Positions 25,639 through 33,577 of a DNA stretch of 55,294 nt are shown one piece after another; within the stretch, counting starts at the first letter, position 1, and each line of letters starts with the position of its first letter. The stretch is from Sabulitectum sp036743055. Lineage in GTDB: Bacteria; Fermentibacterota; Fermentibacteria; Fermentibacterales; JCC-6. Where the stretch lies: positions 1 to 55,294 of the forward strand of contig DAINQE010000012.1 of the NCBI GenBank assembly GCA_036743055.1. The letters are read 5' to 3'. The notes under the pieces were generated by a model that was given only the letters and a program-made list of their open reading frames with translations, did not search any database and had not been told where the DNA came from. A program made the position numbers and the translations under genes.

Positions 25639-26276
25639 TCTTTCTTTCCTTTCGTTCGTTCTTCCTCTTCCTTTATCCTTTTCACCTGTTCCATTATGTA
25701 CACGGCCACAGCCGCCGGTCCCCCGGAGGCGTGTATCCCTTCCAGGGTATCGGTGGCTATCGGCTCTCCGAATCTCACTCTGAACCTGGTTCTGAAGAAT
25801 GCGGCGGCTGCCGGGCTATCCGTTCCACTCACATGGAAGGGATAGACCGGAGCTGCAGTGGCGTGGGCAATGTATCCCACCCCCGGCTTGGGAGGAAGCA
25901 TCTTCCCGGTTTTGCTTCTGGTTCCCTCGGGGAATATTATCAGCGCTTCACCACTGTTAACTATCTCAGCGGCGGTGTTCAGGGCATCTCTGTTGACCGA
26001 GGACTTCCTGTACACCGGGAACGCCCCCAGACCACCCAGGAAGCTTCCTATCAGGGGATTCCTGAAAAGCTCCGACTTGGCCATGAAGTGCACCCCCCGG
26101 GGAACCGATACCCCTACGAATGGAGGGTCCCAGTCAGAGATATGGTTTCCCGCAAGGATAATACCGCCTGTTTTAGGAATTATATTTTTATTAGTTACTT
26201 TCAAGCGGAATATAAGGAAGGCCACCATCGTAAGGAACGGCCTGGCCAGGAAATCGGTGAGACGGGTCCTCTTCAC
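25635..26276 (-). CDS. plsC: 1-acyl-sn-glycerol-3-phosphate acyltransferase
   Basis: 213 residues. The catalytic HX4D motif is in GNHISDWDPP, and the acceptor-binding motif in FPEGTRSKTG. A hydrophobic N-terminal segment anchors it to the inner membrane. It acylates lysophosphatidate to phosphatidate in phospholipid synthesis. ATG overlaps the cmk stop. Substrate chain length cannot be told. Confidence 0.93.
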   Translation of the reverse strand: MKRTRLTDFLARPFLTMVAFLIFRLKVTNKNIIPKTGGIILAGNHISDWDPPFVGVSVPRGVHFMAKSELFRNPLIGSFLGGLGAFPVYRKSSVNRDALNTAAEIVNSGEALIIFPEGTRSKTGKMLPPKPGVGYIAHATAAPVYPFHVSGTDSPAAAAFFRTRFRVRFGEPIATDTLEGIHASGGPAAVAVYIMEQVKRIKEEEERTKGKKE

Positions 26277-26920
26277 CTGCGGCGCCGCCTTCTGTAGTGA
26301 TCCAGAACGAACTCCACCTGGTCGGCCACCGTCATGGAGGTACCGTCCAGCCAGAGTGCGCCGGGGGGAAGCCTTAGCGGGCTCTCATCCCTGGTGCGGT
26401 CCCTGTGGTCCCTTATGAACATGGAGCTGACCATTTCGGTCATTGCTCCACCGCCAAGGTCCCTCAGCCGCCTGACCGCCCTGATGGCGATGTCCGCCAC
26501 CACATACACCTTCAGATCAGCGCGGGGAAAGACCACCGTTCCCATGTCCCTTCCCTCTGCTACGGTGTTGTACTTATCTCCGAAGGCCCTCTGCATGGCC
26601 ACCATCCGCTGCCGAACCTCCGGAAGCACGGAGATCCTGCTGGCAGCATCGCTTACCTCCCTGGAGCGTATGCTGCCGGAGATGTCCTGGCCGTCGAGGA
26701 ACACTCCCCTGCTGGATACGTCTATGGAATGGGATGCTATGATCGAGGCTGCTTCCGCGCCCCTGGACAGGTCGCCGCCCGAGCTGGAAACGAGAAAAGC
26801 CGACGCACGGTACATTGCGCCGGTGTCCAGATACTCGAAATTCAGTTCAGCCGCAATCGCTTTCGCGGTGGTGCTCTTACCGGAAGCGGCCGGTCCGTCT
26901 ACAGCGATTATTTCAGGCAG
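26273..26920 (-). CDS. cmk: cytidylate kinase, apparent CTG start
   Basis: 215 residues if started at CTG 26920. The P-loop is DGPAASGKSTTA, followed by YLDTGAMYRA, RGVFLDGQDIS, EGRDMGTVVFP and IRDHRDRTRDESP, all standard for bacterial CMK, which makes CDP and dCDP. In this frame a TGA stop lies at 26929-26927, just three codons upstream of the CTG. No ATG, GTG or TTG exists between that stop and the P-loop; the first ATG (26815) would remove the P-loop. GAGGGG lies 12 bases before the CTG. ATA or ATC codons after it are alternatives. It overlaps plsC downstream. Confidence 0.88.
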   Translation of the reverse strand: MPEIIAVDGPAASGKSTTAKAIAAELNFEYLDTGAMYRASAFLVSSSGGDLSRGAEAASIIASHSIDVSSRGVFLDGQDISGSIRSREVSDAASRISVLPEVRQRMVAMQRAFGDKYNTVAEGRDMGTVVFPRADLKVYVVADIAIRAVRRLRDLGGGAMTEMVSSMFIRDHRDRTRDESPLRLPPGALWLDGTSMTVADQVEFVLDHYRRRRRR

Positions 26921-26977
26921 GCAAAGTCACATCCCCTCGTCATAGTGGCGCGAATATGCACTGCCCGGGGCCTTGAG

Positions 26978-27688
26978 TCAATGGCCGGCTTCCAGCCCCA
27001 CCAGTCTGTAAAGTCCCCTGCTTTCCTCTTCGGTGAGTTCCCTCCAGGCGCCTCTGGCTATCCCTGTGATCCCTATGCTGCCGTACCTTATCCGTTCCAG
27101 CCCGATGAGAGGGATCCTGGAGACAGTGGCAAGCCTTCGTACCTCCCTGTTCCTTCCGCTGACCAGCACCACGGAGATCCTGCTGGCACCCGCCTGCTTC
27201 ACCTGGAGGGGTTTGGAGTAAACTCCCTGCTCTATGAAACCGCCCTTCCGGAGCCTTTTCAGGTCGTCGGGAACCACGGGTCTTCCGGTCACGATCATGT
27301 ACTCCCGCTCCACCTTCCACTTAGGGTGGGAAAGGCGGTATATCAGTTCTCCGTCGTTGCTCCACAGAAGCAGTCCCCCGGTCTTGAGGTCCAGCCTTCC
27401 CACCGGGGCGGCTCCTCCGGGCATGTCGCCGGCAAGCTGTGCCACGGACCTTCGGGAATCCTTCTCCATGGTCGTCTCGTACCCAGCAGGCTTGTTCATG
27501 GCTGCCAGGAAAGGCCTGGGAAGGGTAACCGCCTCTCCGTCCCAGAGGATCAGGTCGCCGGTCTTTACCCTGTATGCCGGGCTGGTCACAAGGGTTCCGT
27601 TAACGGTTACCATGCCCTCTTGTATGCCCTGGTCGCACTGCCTCCGGGCAGCGGTCCCGGAACGGGCGATGTAACGGTTCAGCCTCAT
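26978..27688 (-). CDS. RsuA/RluB-type rRNA pseudouridine synthase
   Basis: 236 residues from ATG at 27688, where the S4 RNA-binding domain begins (MRLNRYIARSGTAARR). The frame is open upstream into scpB, but that extension has no family match. The catalytic domain has the Asp motif GRLDLKTGGLL and later NREVRRLATVSRI. It converts a specific uridine in rRNA to pseudouridine. The neighbourhood scpA-scpB-rluB-cmk favours RluB. The ribosome site is weak, so the start could lie a few codons away. Confidence 0.88.
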   Translation of the reverse strand: MRLNRYIARSGTAARRQCDQGIQEGMVTVNGTLVTSPAYRVKTGDLILWDGEAVTLPRPFLAAMNKPAGYETTMEKDSRRSVAQLAGDMPGGAAPVGRLDLKTGGLLLWSNDGELIYRLSHPKWKVEREYMIVTGRPVVPDDLKRLRKGGFIEQGVYSKPLQVKQAGASRISVVLVSGRNREVRRLATVSRIPLIGLERIRYGSIGITGIARGAWRELTEEESRGLYRLVGLEAGH

Positions 27689-27713
27689 GCCCGCCGCGAA
27701 CTCTGGAACGGTC

Positions 27714-28310
27714 CTAATCTTCGCTGTCAAATGGGTCACCGCTTTCCGCCGCCTCGCTGGCGGCCCGGTCAAGATCCTCCGCCGAGAGGCTAAGGAGACT
27801 CTCTATTTCGTCCATCCTGGGCAGATGCCCCAGATCGCTCAGGCCGAAGTACTCCAGGAATGAGTCGGTCGTGCCGTACAGGAGGGGTCTTCCCGGAACC
27901 TCCTCCCTGCCGGTTATCCTGATCAGATCCCTCTCCAGGAGGGTTCTCACCGCGCTGTCGCTGTTAACCCCGCGGACCGCCTCGATCTGGGCCCTGGTCA
28001 CAGGCTGCCTGTAGGCCACCACCGCCAGGGATTCCAGAGCCGCCCTGGACAGCCTGCTCCTCCTTTTCCCCTCGAAGAGCTGGGCGACCACGCTTCCCAG
28101 TTCAGGGTCGGTAACTATCCTGTATCCCCCGGCAAGCTTCGCAACGATGATCCCGTGGCCGCCGGAACCCAGCTCCCTCTCGATCCTCTCCACCGCCTGC
28201 TCAGCCGATTCGGTGCCGCAGCCCGTCAGCTCGCATATCCTGTCCAGGCTCAGCGGTTCTTCCGCGGCGGCCAGGAGGGCCTCTATCTGCCTTGCAAGCT
28301 GATCAAGCAT
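27714..28310 (-). CDS. scpB: segregation and condensation protein B
   Basis: 198 residues, with paired winged-helix domains: ALLAAAEEPLSLDRICELTG at the N-terminus and RAALESLAVVAYRQPVTRAQ with IEAVRGVNSDSAVRTLLERD in the second. ScpB binds ScpA and the SMC ATPase heads to form the bacterial condensin. The acidic tail (ESGDPFDSED) is usual. It overlaps scpA by eight bases. Confidence 0.94.
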   Translation of the reverse strand: MLDQLARQIEALLAAAEEPLSLDRICELTGCGTESAEQAVERIERELGSGGHGIIVAKLAGGYRIVTDPELGSVVAQLFEGKRRSRLSRAALESLAVVAYRQPVTRAQIEAVRGVNSDSAVRTLLERDLIRITGREEVPGRPLLYGTTDSFLEYFGLSDLGHLPRMDEIESLLSLSAEDLDRAASEAAESGDPFDSED

Positions 28311-29049
28311 TCTTAATCCACCTTTCGGTCCTCTTCATCTCGATGTCACCCATGGGATATTTCTGCCTGGTATCCAGCCAGCCCCTTCTCATAAGCTCGA
28401 GGACCGCTGAGAAGAAGGAAACTATCCTGGCGGTCTCGGGGCTGGTTCCCAGAGTCTCCCGGAAGAGCACCGTCCTTCCCGGAGGAAGTATCCTCTCCAG
28501 GGCCTGAACGCATTGCGTGAGCGATATTAGCGGTCTCTGTATCCTGTGTACCGGGGGCGGAGCGTTCCTGCCGGTCATGTCCTCCACAGCCATGAGAAGG
28601 TCCAGCAGGGATGTCTGACCGGGATCCGGAGGGGTTATCAGGTCCTGGTGCCTCTCCCTCTCTCCAGGTACGGGAAAGGCGTCCCGCCAGACCGATTCAC
28701 TCTCCCTGAGCTCCTGGGCGACCTCCTTGAAGGCCCGGTAGAGCACGATATGCCGCATCAGGCTCTCCATGGGGTCCTCGTTCTCCTCCATTGCGGCCCG
28801 TTCCACAGGGAGCAGCGAACGGCTCTTCATCCTGGCAAGGGTTGCCGCCATCACCAGGTATTCCCCGGCTATGTCCAGGTCGAGCTCGGAGGCTGCCCGT
28901 ATGTAATCCAAGTACTGATCGGCCACAATGGCCACGTGTATGGTGGTAACGTCAAGCTCGTCGCGCCTGATGAGGTAAAGCAGCAGGTCAAGGGGACCCT
29001 GAAAATCCTCCAGGGATATCCTGCAGGCTCTCTGTTCCTCAGCAGACAT
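28303..29049 (-). CDS. scpA: segregation and condensation protein A
   Basis: 248 residues. The N-terminal kleisin domain has FQGPLDLLLYLIRRDELDV and GEYLVMAATLARMKSRSLLP, a variable middle follows, and the C-terminal winged helix includes IVSFFSAVLELMRRGW. ScpA bridges the SMC heads. No smc gene is in the window. It overlaps era by 11 bases and scpB by eight. Confidence 0.94.
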   Translation of the reverse strand: MSAEEQRACRISLEDFQGPLDLLLYLIRRDELDVTTIHVAIVADQYLDYIRAASELDLDIAGEYLVMAATLARMKSRSLLPVERAAMEENEDPMESLMRHIVLYRAFKEVAQELRESESVWRDAFPVPGERERHQDLITPPDPGQTSLLDLLMAVEDMTGRNAPPPVHRIQRPLISLTQCVQALERILPPGRTVLFRETLGTSPETARIVSFFSAVLELMRRGWLDTRQKYPMGDIEMKRTERWIKNA

Positions 29050-29908
29050 AACCGAATTCCAGCATGTCCGTCTTGTTCTCCGGCCATGCCTCCCGGACCT
29101 TCACCCAGAGGTCGAGCCGGCACCGGTCACCTGTGTACCTCTCTATGGATTCTGTGGAGAGCTGTCCGATCCGTTCCAGCGTCTGGCCCCGGCGGCCGAT
29201 GAGCATGCCCTTGCTGGAGGCCCTGGAGACGATGAGGTTGGATCTGATGTACAGCTTGCCGTCACGGAGGGAGGTTTCCTCGATCTGAACGGCGGTCTCC
29301 ATGGCGGTCTCCGGAGGAAGCGCTGCGAAGAGGCTTGCCCGTATCTGCTCGGAGATCAGGAAACGCTTCGAGTTGAGAGTCTTGATGGATCTGGGGAATA
29401 GCCTCTCCCTGAGCGGTATACTGGCCAGAACGGCGTTGAGAAGGTCCTTGACCCCGCTTCCGGTAAGGGGGTTCACGGTTACCGCCGCGTTGAACCTGTT
29501 GGTATACCTGGCCTTGTTGAGATATGCCTCCCTGTGCTCAGTCTTCACGTAGTCGTTCCTGCCAAGGGCCAGCACAAGCGGTCTCTCCCCTGCGCTCTCC
29601 AGGAAGCCGCTCACTTCGGGTCTCTGCAGGTCCTCCTCGAAGGTGACTATGTTCAGGAGCATAACCACCACATCCACCCACTCGACCATGGAGGAATCGC
29701 TTGCGCCGTCCAGGGGCGGCGTATCCACGAAGCATATCTGGGAGTTCCCCGGTGTGCATATTCCTGTGATGGGCATCCTGGTGGATGCGGGCTGGGGCGC
29801 AGTGGGTGAAATGCTTGTTTCTGTAAGGGCGTTGAGCAGGCTGGACTTTCCCGTATTGGTGAGACCCGCCAGAAGGGCGTATCCGCTTTTTATCAGTCCG
29901 CTGGGCAA
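29039..29908 (-). CDS. era: Era-type GTPase with divergent nucleotide motifs
   Basis: 289 residues from TTG at 29908, which has GGAGG just upstream and overlaps the preceding stop. G1 is GLTNTGKSS (15-23). G3 reads DTPP at 62-65, not DTPG. G4, normally NKxD, reads GRND at 116-119. G5, normally SAx, reads NPLTGSG. The switch II region is shortened. The C-terminal KH domain (GMLIGRRGQTLERIGQLS) is intact and should bind the 3' end of 16S rRNA. Era aids 30S assembly. The altered G4 suggests weak guanine specificity or loss of GTPase function; a paralogue elsewhere could be the working copy. Confidence 0.85.
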   Translation of the reverse strand: MPSGLIKSGYALLAGLTNTGKSSLLNALTETSISPTAPQPASTRMPITGICTPGNSQICFVDTPPLDGASDSSMVEWVDVVVMLLNIVTFEEDLQRPEVSGFLESAGERPLVLALGRNDYVKTEHREAYLNKARYTNRFNAAVTVNPLTGSGVKDLLNAVLASIPLRERLFPRSIKTLNSKRFLISEQIRASLFAALPPETAMETAVQIEETSLRDGKLYIRSNLIVSRASSKGMLIGRRGQTLERIGQLSTESIERYTGDRCRLDLWVKVREAWPENKTDMLEFGYVC

Positions 29909-31191
29909 TTTTCCTCCATTGCGGTGGAGTCTACGGGCACGGTTCCCCGGAGGGCCACCAGGTCCCCGGCAGAATTCCCCGCGTAGAGCACTCCGTCAAG
30001 GAGCAGCGGGGCGGTTCCGGAGTAGCTTCCGGTCCCTATGGTGTCCAGGGGAAGCCCCGTGTTGAGGCTCAGTATATGTATCCTGTGGTCGTCGCAGCTG
30101 GCATAGACCATCGTGTCGCAGACCGCCGGGGGTACGGCGACCCAGTTCTCCATCTCCGTTTCCCAGATGATGTCCCCGGTGGGGAGGTCCATGCATACCA
30201 CCCTGCTGTCGCAGGTTCCGGCAACCAGAACGGAGTCGGCGTAGACCGCGGGCCTTGAGACCACCGTCCTTCCCCTGACTCCTTCCAGGGCTGTTTCCCA
30301 TACCGTTTCACCGGTGGCAAGGGAGAGGGCCAGCACCTTTCCAGACGAGAATCCCAGAAGGACCATGCCCCTGGATATGGAGGGAGCCGAAGGCTGGGTG
30401 GCGAATGAGCGTGACCAGAGCCTGGTCCCACCGGGGCTCCAGGCCGCCACCTGACCGGACTCCGTTGAGAAGACGGCTACCGTGTCCCGAACCGCCGGCC
30501 CCAGGACGAGGCCTTCCATTGTACCGCTCCAGATCACCTCTCCGCTGGCTGCGTCAAGGGCTGCAATGGAGCCCATGGAGTTCCCGGCCAGCACCATGGT
30601 GTCCCTGAAAACCGCCGCGTCGGTGAAGACATGGTAGCCCAGGCCTGCCCTCCATTCCTGGGAGCCTTCAGAGCGGTGAATAGCGTAGACATATCCGTCC
30701 TGGCCTGAGTAGTAGACCATCTGGGAATCGGCTGCCACCCCGCCTGAAATGCCGCATATCACCGTTCTTGACCAGAGCTGCGCCCCGGTGTGCCGGTTAA
30801 GGGCCCTGAGGACACTGTCGTTCCCGGCCATGTAGATATGGTCCCCCATCACCGCAGGCGGAGCGAATATCTCCGCTCCGGTCCCCAGCACCCACAGGGT
30901 GTCGAACGGAGCCTTTACCGCGGGGGCCCAAGCGGCGTTCCCCGAGGAAGAACCGTATGCCTGAAGCCATTCAGATGGAGGCGGAGAGGAATCCAGGGCT
31001 GGAGCTGAAACCGCCTGATAGCTCCGGGCAGGAGCTCCAGCGGAGGTCTCCGTTCCCTCGGCTGCTTCCGGGTGTCTGCCCTCCAGGATGAGAATGATCC
31101 CCAGGACGGCCGCCAGCGTAACGGCAACAACGGCTATCCTGCCGGCGGATACGCCTGAACCGGTGCTTTCGGTGGATGCCGTCTGGTTCAT
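29893..31191 (-). CDS. membrane-anchored PQQ-like beta-propeller protein
   Basis: 432 residues from ATG at 31191, which follows GGGAGGAG; a longer open frame upstream is unsupported. A membrane helix lies at about 19-38 (IAVVAVTLAAVLGIILILEG). Then eight or so repeats of the PQQ_2 pattern follow, such as GDHIYMAGNDSVLRALNRHT and DGYVYAIHRSEGSQEWRAGL. The propeller is periplasmic. BamB of the outer-membrane assembly machine has this fold, but there is no lipobox, so I only call it BamB-like in fold. It overlaps era. Confidence 0.75.
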   Translation of the reverse strand: MNQTASTESTGSGVSAGRIAVVAVTLAAVLGIILILEGRHPEAAEGTETSAGAPARSYQAVSAPALDSSPPPSEWLQAYGSSSGNAAWAPAVKAPFDTLWVLGTGAEIFAPPAVMGDHIYMAGNDSVLRALNRHTGAQLWSRTVICGISGGVAADSQMVYYSGQDGYVYAIHRSEGSQEWRAGLGYHVFTDAAVFRDTMVLAGNSMGSIAALDAASGEVIWSGTMEGLVLGPAVRDTVAVFSTESGQVAAWSPGGTRLWSRSFATQPSAPSISRGMVLLGFSSGKVLALSLATGETVWETALEGVRGRTVVSRPAVYADSVLVAGTCDSRVVCMDLPTGDIIWETEMENWVAVPPAVCDTMVYASCDDHRIHILSLNTGLPLDTIGTGSYSGTAPLLLDGVLYAGNSAGDLVALRGTVPVDSTAMEENCPAD

Positions 31192-31205
31192 GTTACTCCT
31201 CCCGG

Positions 31206-31988
31206 TCAGTAGATAAGCACCGGAGCGCCCACGGGGAGCGCCCGGTAAAGGGCTTCCAGGTCTTCGTTGCTGAGCCTTATGCAGCCGTGACTCACGTTCC
31301 GTCCCCTGCCCACGCCGTAGTGGAGCAGAATACCGCCGCCAAGGTCGAGCTTGTAGCTTCCCAGCGCTCCGGGGACTGCCCTTACCCAAACCCTCTCCGA
31401 CGAGGTGAGTGAATCGTTGTAGTAGACGATCTGCTCCTCCCAGGAGAGGCTGTCGGGGATCAGGATGTCCTGCCCGGGCCTGGGAGGTCGCAGGTTCTGC
31501 TCCAGCCAGTACCAGTCGGGTCTGTACCAGTAGGGGTTCTCCCCCTTCTTCACCACGTATCTCAGACCTCTGGGTGTGCTGAAATCCCACACCAGGCCGC
31601 TGTCGTTCTCCACCCATCCCTTGCCGGTGCCGCAGAAGCCGGTCCTCACCAGAAGCCCTCCCCGGCGGAGCTGGAACCTGTTCTGATATGTGTCTATTAT
31701 CAGATAATAATCCATGTAATTACGGACAAGTTCCGCCTCTGCCAGACGAACTTCCAGGGAGTCGGCCCTGCGGAGCAGCAATGGAACCGAGTCTTCCCTT
31801 GCGGCCAGGACCCTTCCCAGAACGGCCAGAGTATCCCTCTGGGCGGTTACATCCTCGAGACGGGCTATGGATTCTGACGCCATTCTGTCGTAACGGCGAA
31901 CCTGCGCCTTCAGACCGTGAATGGTGTAAAGACTGACCCCCAGGGCCAGCGCGAAAACAGCGAGAAGGACTTTCATTGGGGTTCTCAC
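31206..31988 (-). CDS. L,D-transpeptidase (YkuD)
   Basis: 260 residues from GTG at 31988, which has ACGGAGG close upstream; an ATG four codons later is the alternative. An N-terminal membrane helix (VLLAVFALALGVSLY) is followed by a coiled coil at about 25-90, then the YkuD domain ending in VSHGCIRLSNEDLEALY, with the catalytic His and Cys. It crosslinks peptidoglycan through L,D bonds or anchors proteins, in the periplasm. It lies 11 bases after the M15 gene stop. Confidence 0.9.
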   Translation of the reverse strand: MRTPMKVLLAVFALALGVSLYTIHGLKAQVRRYDRMASESIARLEDVTAQRDTLAVLGRVLAAREDSVPLLLRRADSLEVRLAEAELVRNYMDYYLIIDTYQNRFQLRRGGLLVRTGFCGTGKGWVENDSGLVWDFSTPRGLRYVVKKGENPYWYRPDWYWLEQNLRPPRPGQDILIPDSLSWEEQIVYYNDSLTSSERVWVRAVPGALGSYKLDLGGGILLHYGVGRGRNVSHGCIRLSNEDLEALYRALPVGAPVLIY

Positions 31989-31999
31989 CGAGCCTCCGT

Positions 32000-32932
32000 T
32001 CAGATGACCGGGTTTTCCACCAGGTTCCGGGTGGTCTGCCATACCGCTGCGCTTCCCCTGGTGTCGATGTGCACGAATGGACCGTGTGTGGGTATCCACC
32101 GGTAGGCGGATGCCCCGCCCACGGCAACCTGACCTGTAGCTTCCAGGGCTCTGGCGGTGGCTACTATGACATCGCCGTCGTAAACGTCTATTCTTTTGTT
32201 CCTATCGAGATCGTCGATCAGGCCGTTCGCCGGCCAGCTCTCTATCCAGATGTCAGCCGCCGCTCCATAGAGGTGCAGGCTGAAGCCCGTTTCGTTCCCT
32301 ATTGCCTCGTTGTAGGCCGGGGTCCTGAAGCCGCTGATGCAGTGTATCACCCTGGCCTCGGGGTAGTGTTCCCTTACCCCTTCCAGGACCATCTCCATCT
32401 TGTGTACCAGCCTCATGTCAAGTACCATGTACTGGGGCCAGCTGCCCTCGGTATGGCAGAGCAGGTCTGAGAAGGTAAGGTGTGTGGAGACCCTTGTGTT
32501 GTAATCGTCGGGCCAGAGCTCGATGAAGCCCCTGTCAGGCAGGTGATCCCTGGTGTTCCCGTCGCCGTAGAACCCCAGCGGAAAGGAGTTGATCGTTGCC
32601 GTTCTCACCTGGGCTGACCCCAGGGGAACAAGCACCGACCACTGCTGAACGTTCAGGGAATCACCGGCGGACAGGGTATAGATCCCGTGGCGCACCGGAA
32701 GTGTGAAGAAAAACTCCCTCCCGGTTCCCTCGGCGTCGATACCGTTCACCCGCCAGTTCAGCGAATCGTCGCAGGAAACCCTTACGGTTTCCCCTGGCCG
32801 GGCGGTGAATGCCAGCAAGTGGTCCTGAAGCAGGGTGCCGTTAACCGATATACTGAAGTGAGGATCCGCAGGGACCGGATCATCGGCGCCTGAGAACAGA
32901 AGCAGGGAAAAAAGGAACAGGATCGAGCTCAA
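32000..32932 (-). CDS. secreted M15-like peptidase
   Basis: 310 residues from TTG at 32932, immediately after the purN stop, with AAGGGGGA about seven bases before it. A signal peptide ends near residue 16. A beta-rich N-terminal half is followed by an M15/DUF882-like metallopeptidase domain: CISGFRTPAYN, SLHLYGAAADIWI (His and Asp ligands) and HGPFVHIDTRG (His ligand). M15 enzymes cut D-Ala peptide bonds in peptidoglycan. Its position before the L,D-transpeptidase fits wall remodelling. Confidence 0.8.
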   Translation of the reverse strand: MSSILFLFSLLLFSGADDPVPADPHFSISVNGTLLQDHLLAFTARPGETVRVSCDDSLNWRVNGIDAEGTGREFFFTLPVRHGIYTLSAGDSLNVQQWSVLVPLGSAQVRTATINSFPLGFYGDGNTRDHLPDRGFIELWPDDYNTRVSTHLTFSDLLCHTEGSWPQYMVLDMRLVHKMEMVLEGVREHYPEARVIHCISGFRTPAYNEAIGNETGFSLHLYGAAADIWIESWPANGLIDDLDRNKRIDVYDGDVIVATARALEATGQVAVGGASAYRWIPTHGPFVHIDTRGSAAVWQTTRNLVENPVI

Positions 32933-33577
32933 CTATGAATCCCCCTTGTGTGAATCCGTTTCGCAACCCCTAATATACACATGACGGCCACGGACCCTCA
33001 GTCGCCCTTCACAGTGGGCCTTCACGGCCATGGGGAATATCCTGTGCTCCTGCTCCAGTATCCTGGCGGCAAGTGTGTCCCTGGTGTCTCCGGGCAGCAC
33101 CGGGACCGGGCTCTGGATTATCACCGGCCCTGTATCTGTTCCTGCGTCAACGTAATGAACGGTGCAGCCGGCGACCTTCGCCCCGTACCTGAAAGCCTGC
33201 CCCTGGGCGTCCAGCCCGGGAAATGCAGGAAGCAGCGACGGGTGGATGTTCATTATCCTCCCGGCGTAGGCTTCCAGCAGGGGTCCCTTCAGTATCCTCA
33301 TGAAGCCAGCCAGGCAGACCAGGTCTATCTCCCTTTCCTGCAGGAAGCTCACCCACCGGGCCTCAGCCTCGGTGGAGAATCTTGTCCTGAACTTCCCCGG
33401 ATCCATGAAGCGCGCCTCTATACCATGCGAAAATGCCTTCTCCATGGCACCGCAGCCGTCGTTGTCGGTAATGAGCAGGACCACCCTCCCCGGAAAAGTA
33501 TCACCCTCCGCCAGGGCGAGGAAGTTGGTGCCGCTGCCGGACGCCAGGACCGCCACTCTCTTTTCGCTATCTGCCAT
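32933..33577 (-). CDS. purN: phosphoribosylglycinamide formyltransferase
   Basis: 214 residues from ATG at 33577, with GGAGAGGAAG before it. The N-terminus reads VAVLASGSGTNFLAL; catalytic residues lie in MNIHPSLLPAFPG and HYVDAGTDTGPVI. It formylates GAR using 10-formyl-tetrahydrofolate in purine synthesis. No other pur gene is in the window. It overlaps the upstream barrel gene by 11 bases. Confidence 0.95.
   Translation of the reverse strand: MADSEKRVAVLASGSGTNFLALAEGDTFPGRVVLLITDNDGCGAMEKAFSHGIEARFMDPGKFRTRFSTEAEARWVSFLQEREIDLVCLAGFMRILKGPLLEAYAGRIMNIHPSLLPAFPGLDAQGQAFRYGAKVAGCTVHYVDAGTDTGPVIIQSPVPVLPGDTRDTLAARILEQEHRIFPMAVKAHCEGRLRVRGRHVYIRGCETDSHKGDS

Noticed and set aside
23716..25845. 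A 709-codon open frame on the plus strand opposite rpsA and plsC
   Set aside because: It is a mirror of the codon bias of rpsA. The protein is low-complexity in His/Leu/Gly with no motif, while the minus strand encodes an unmistakable S1.
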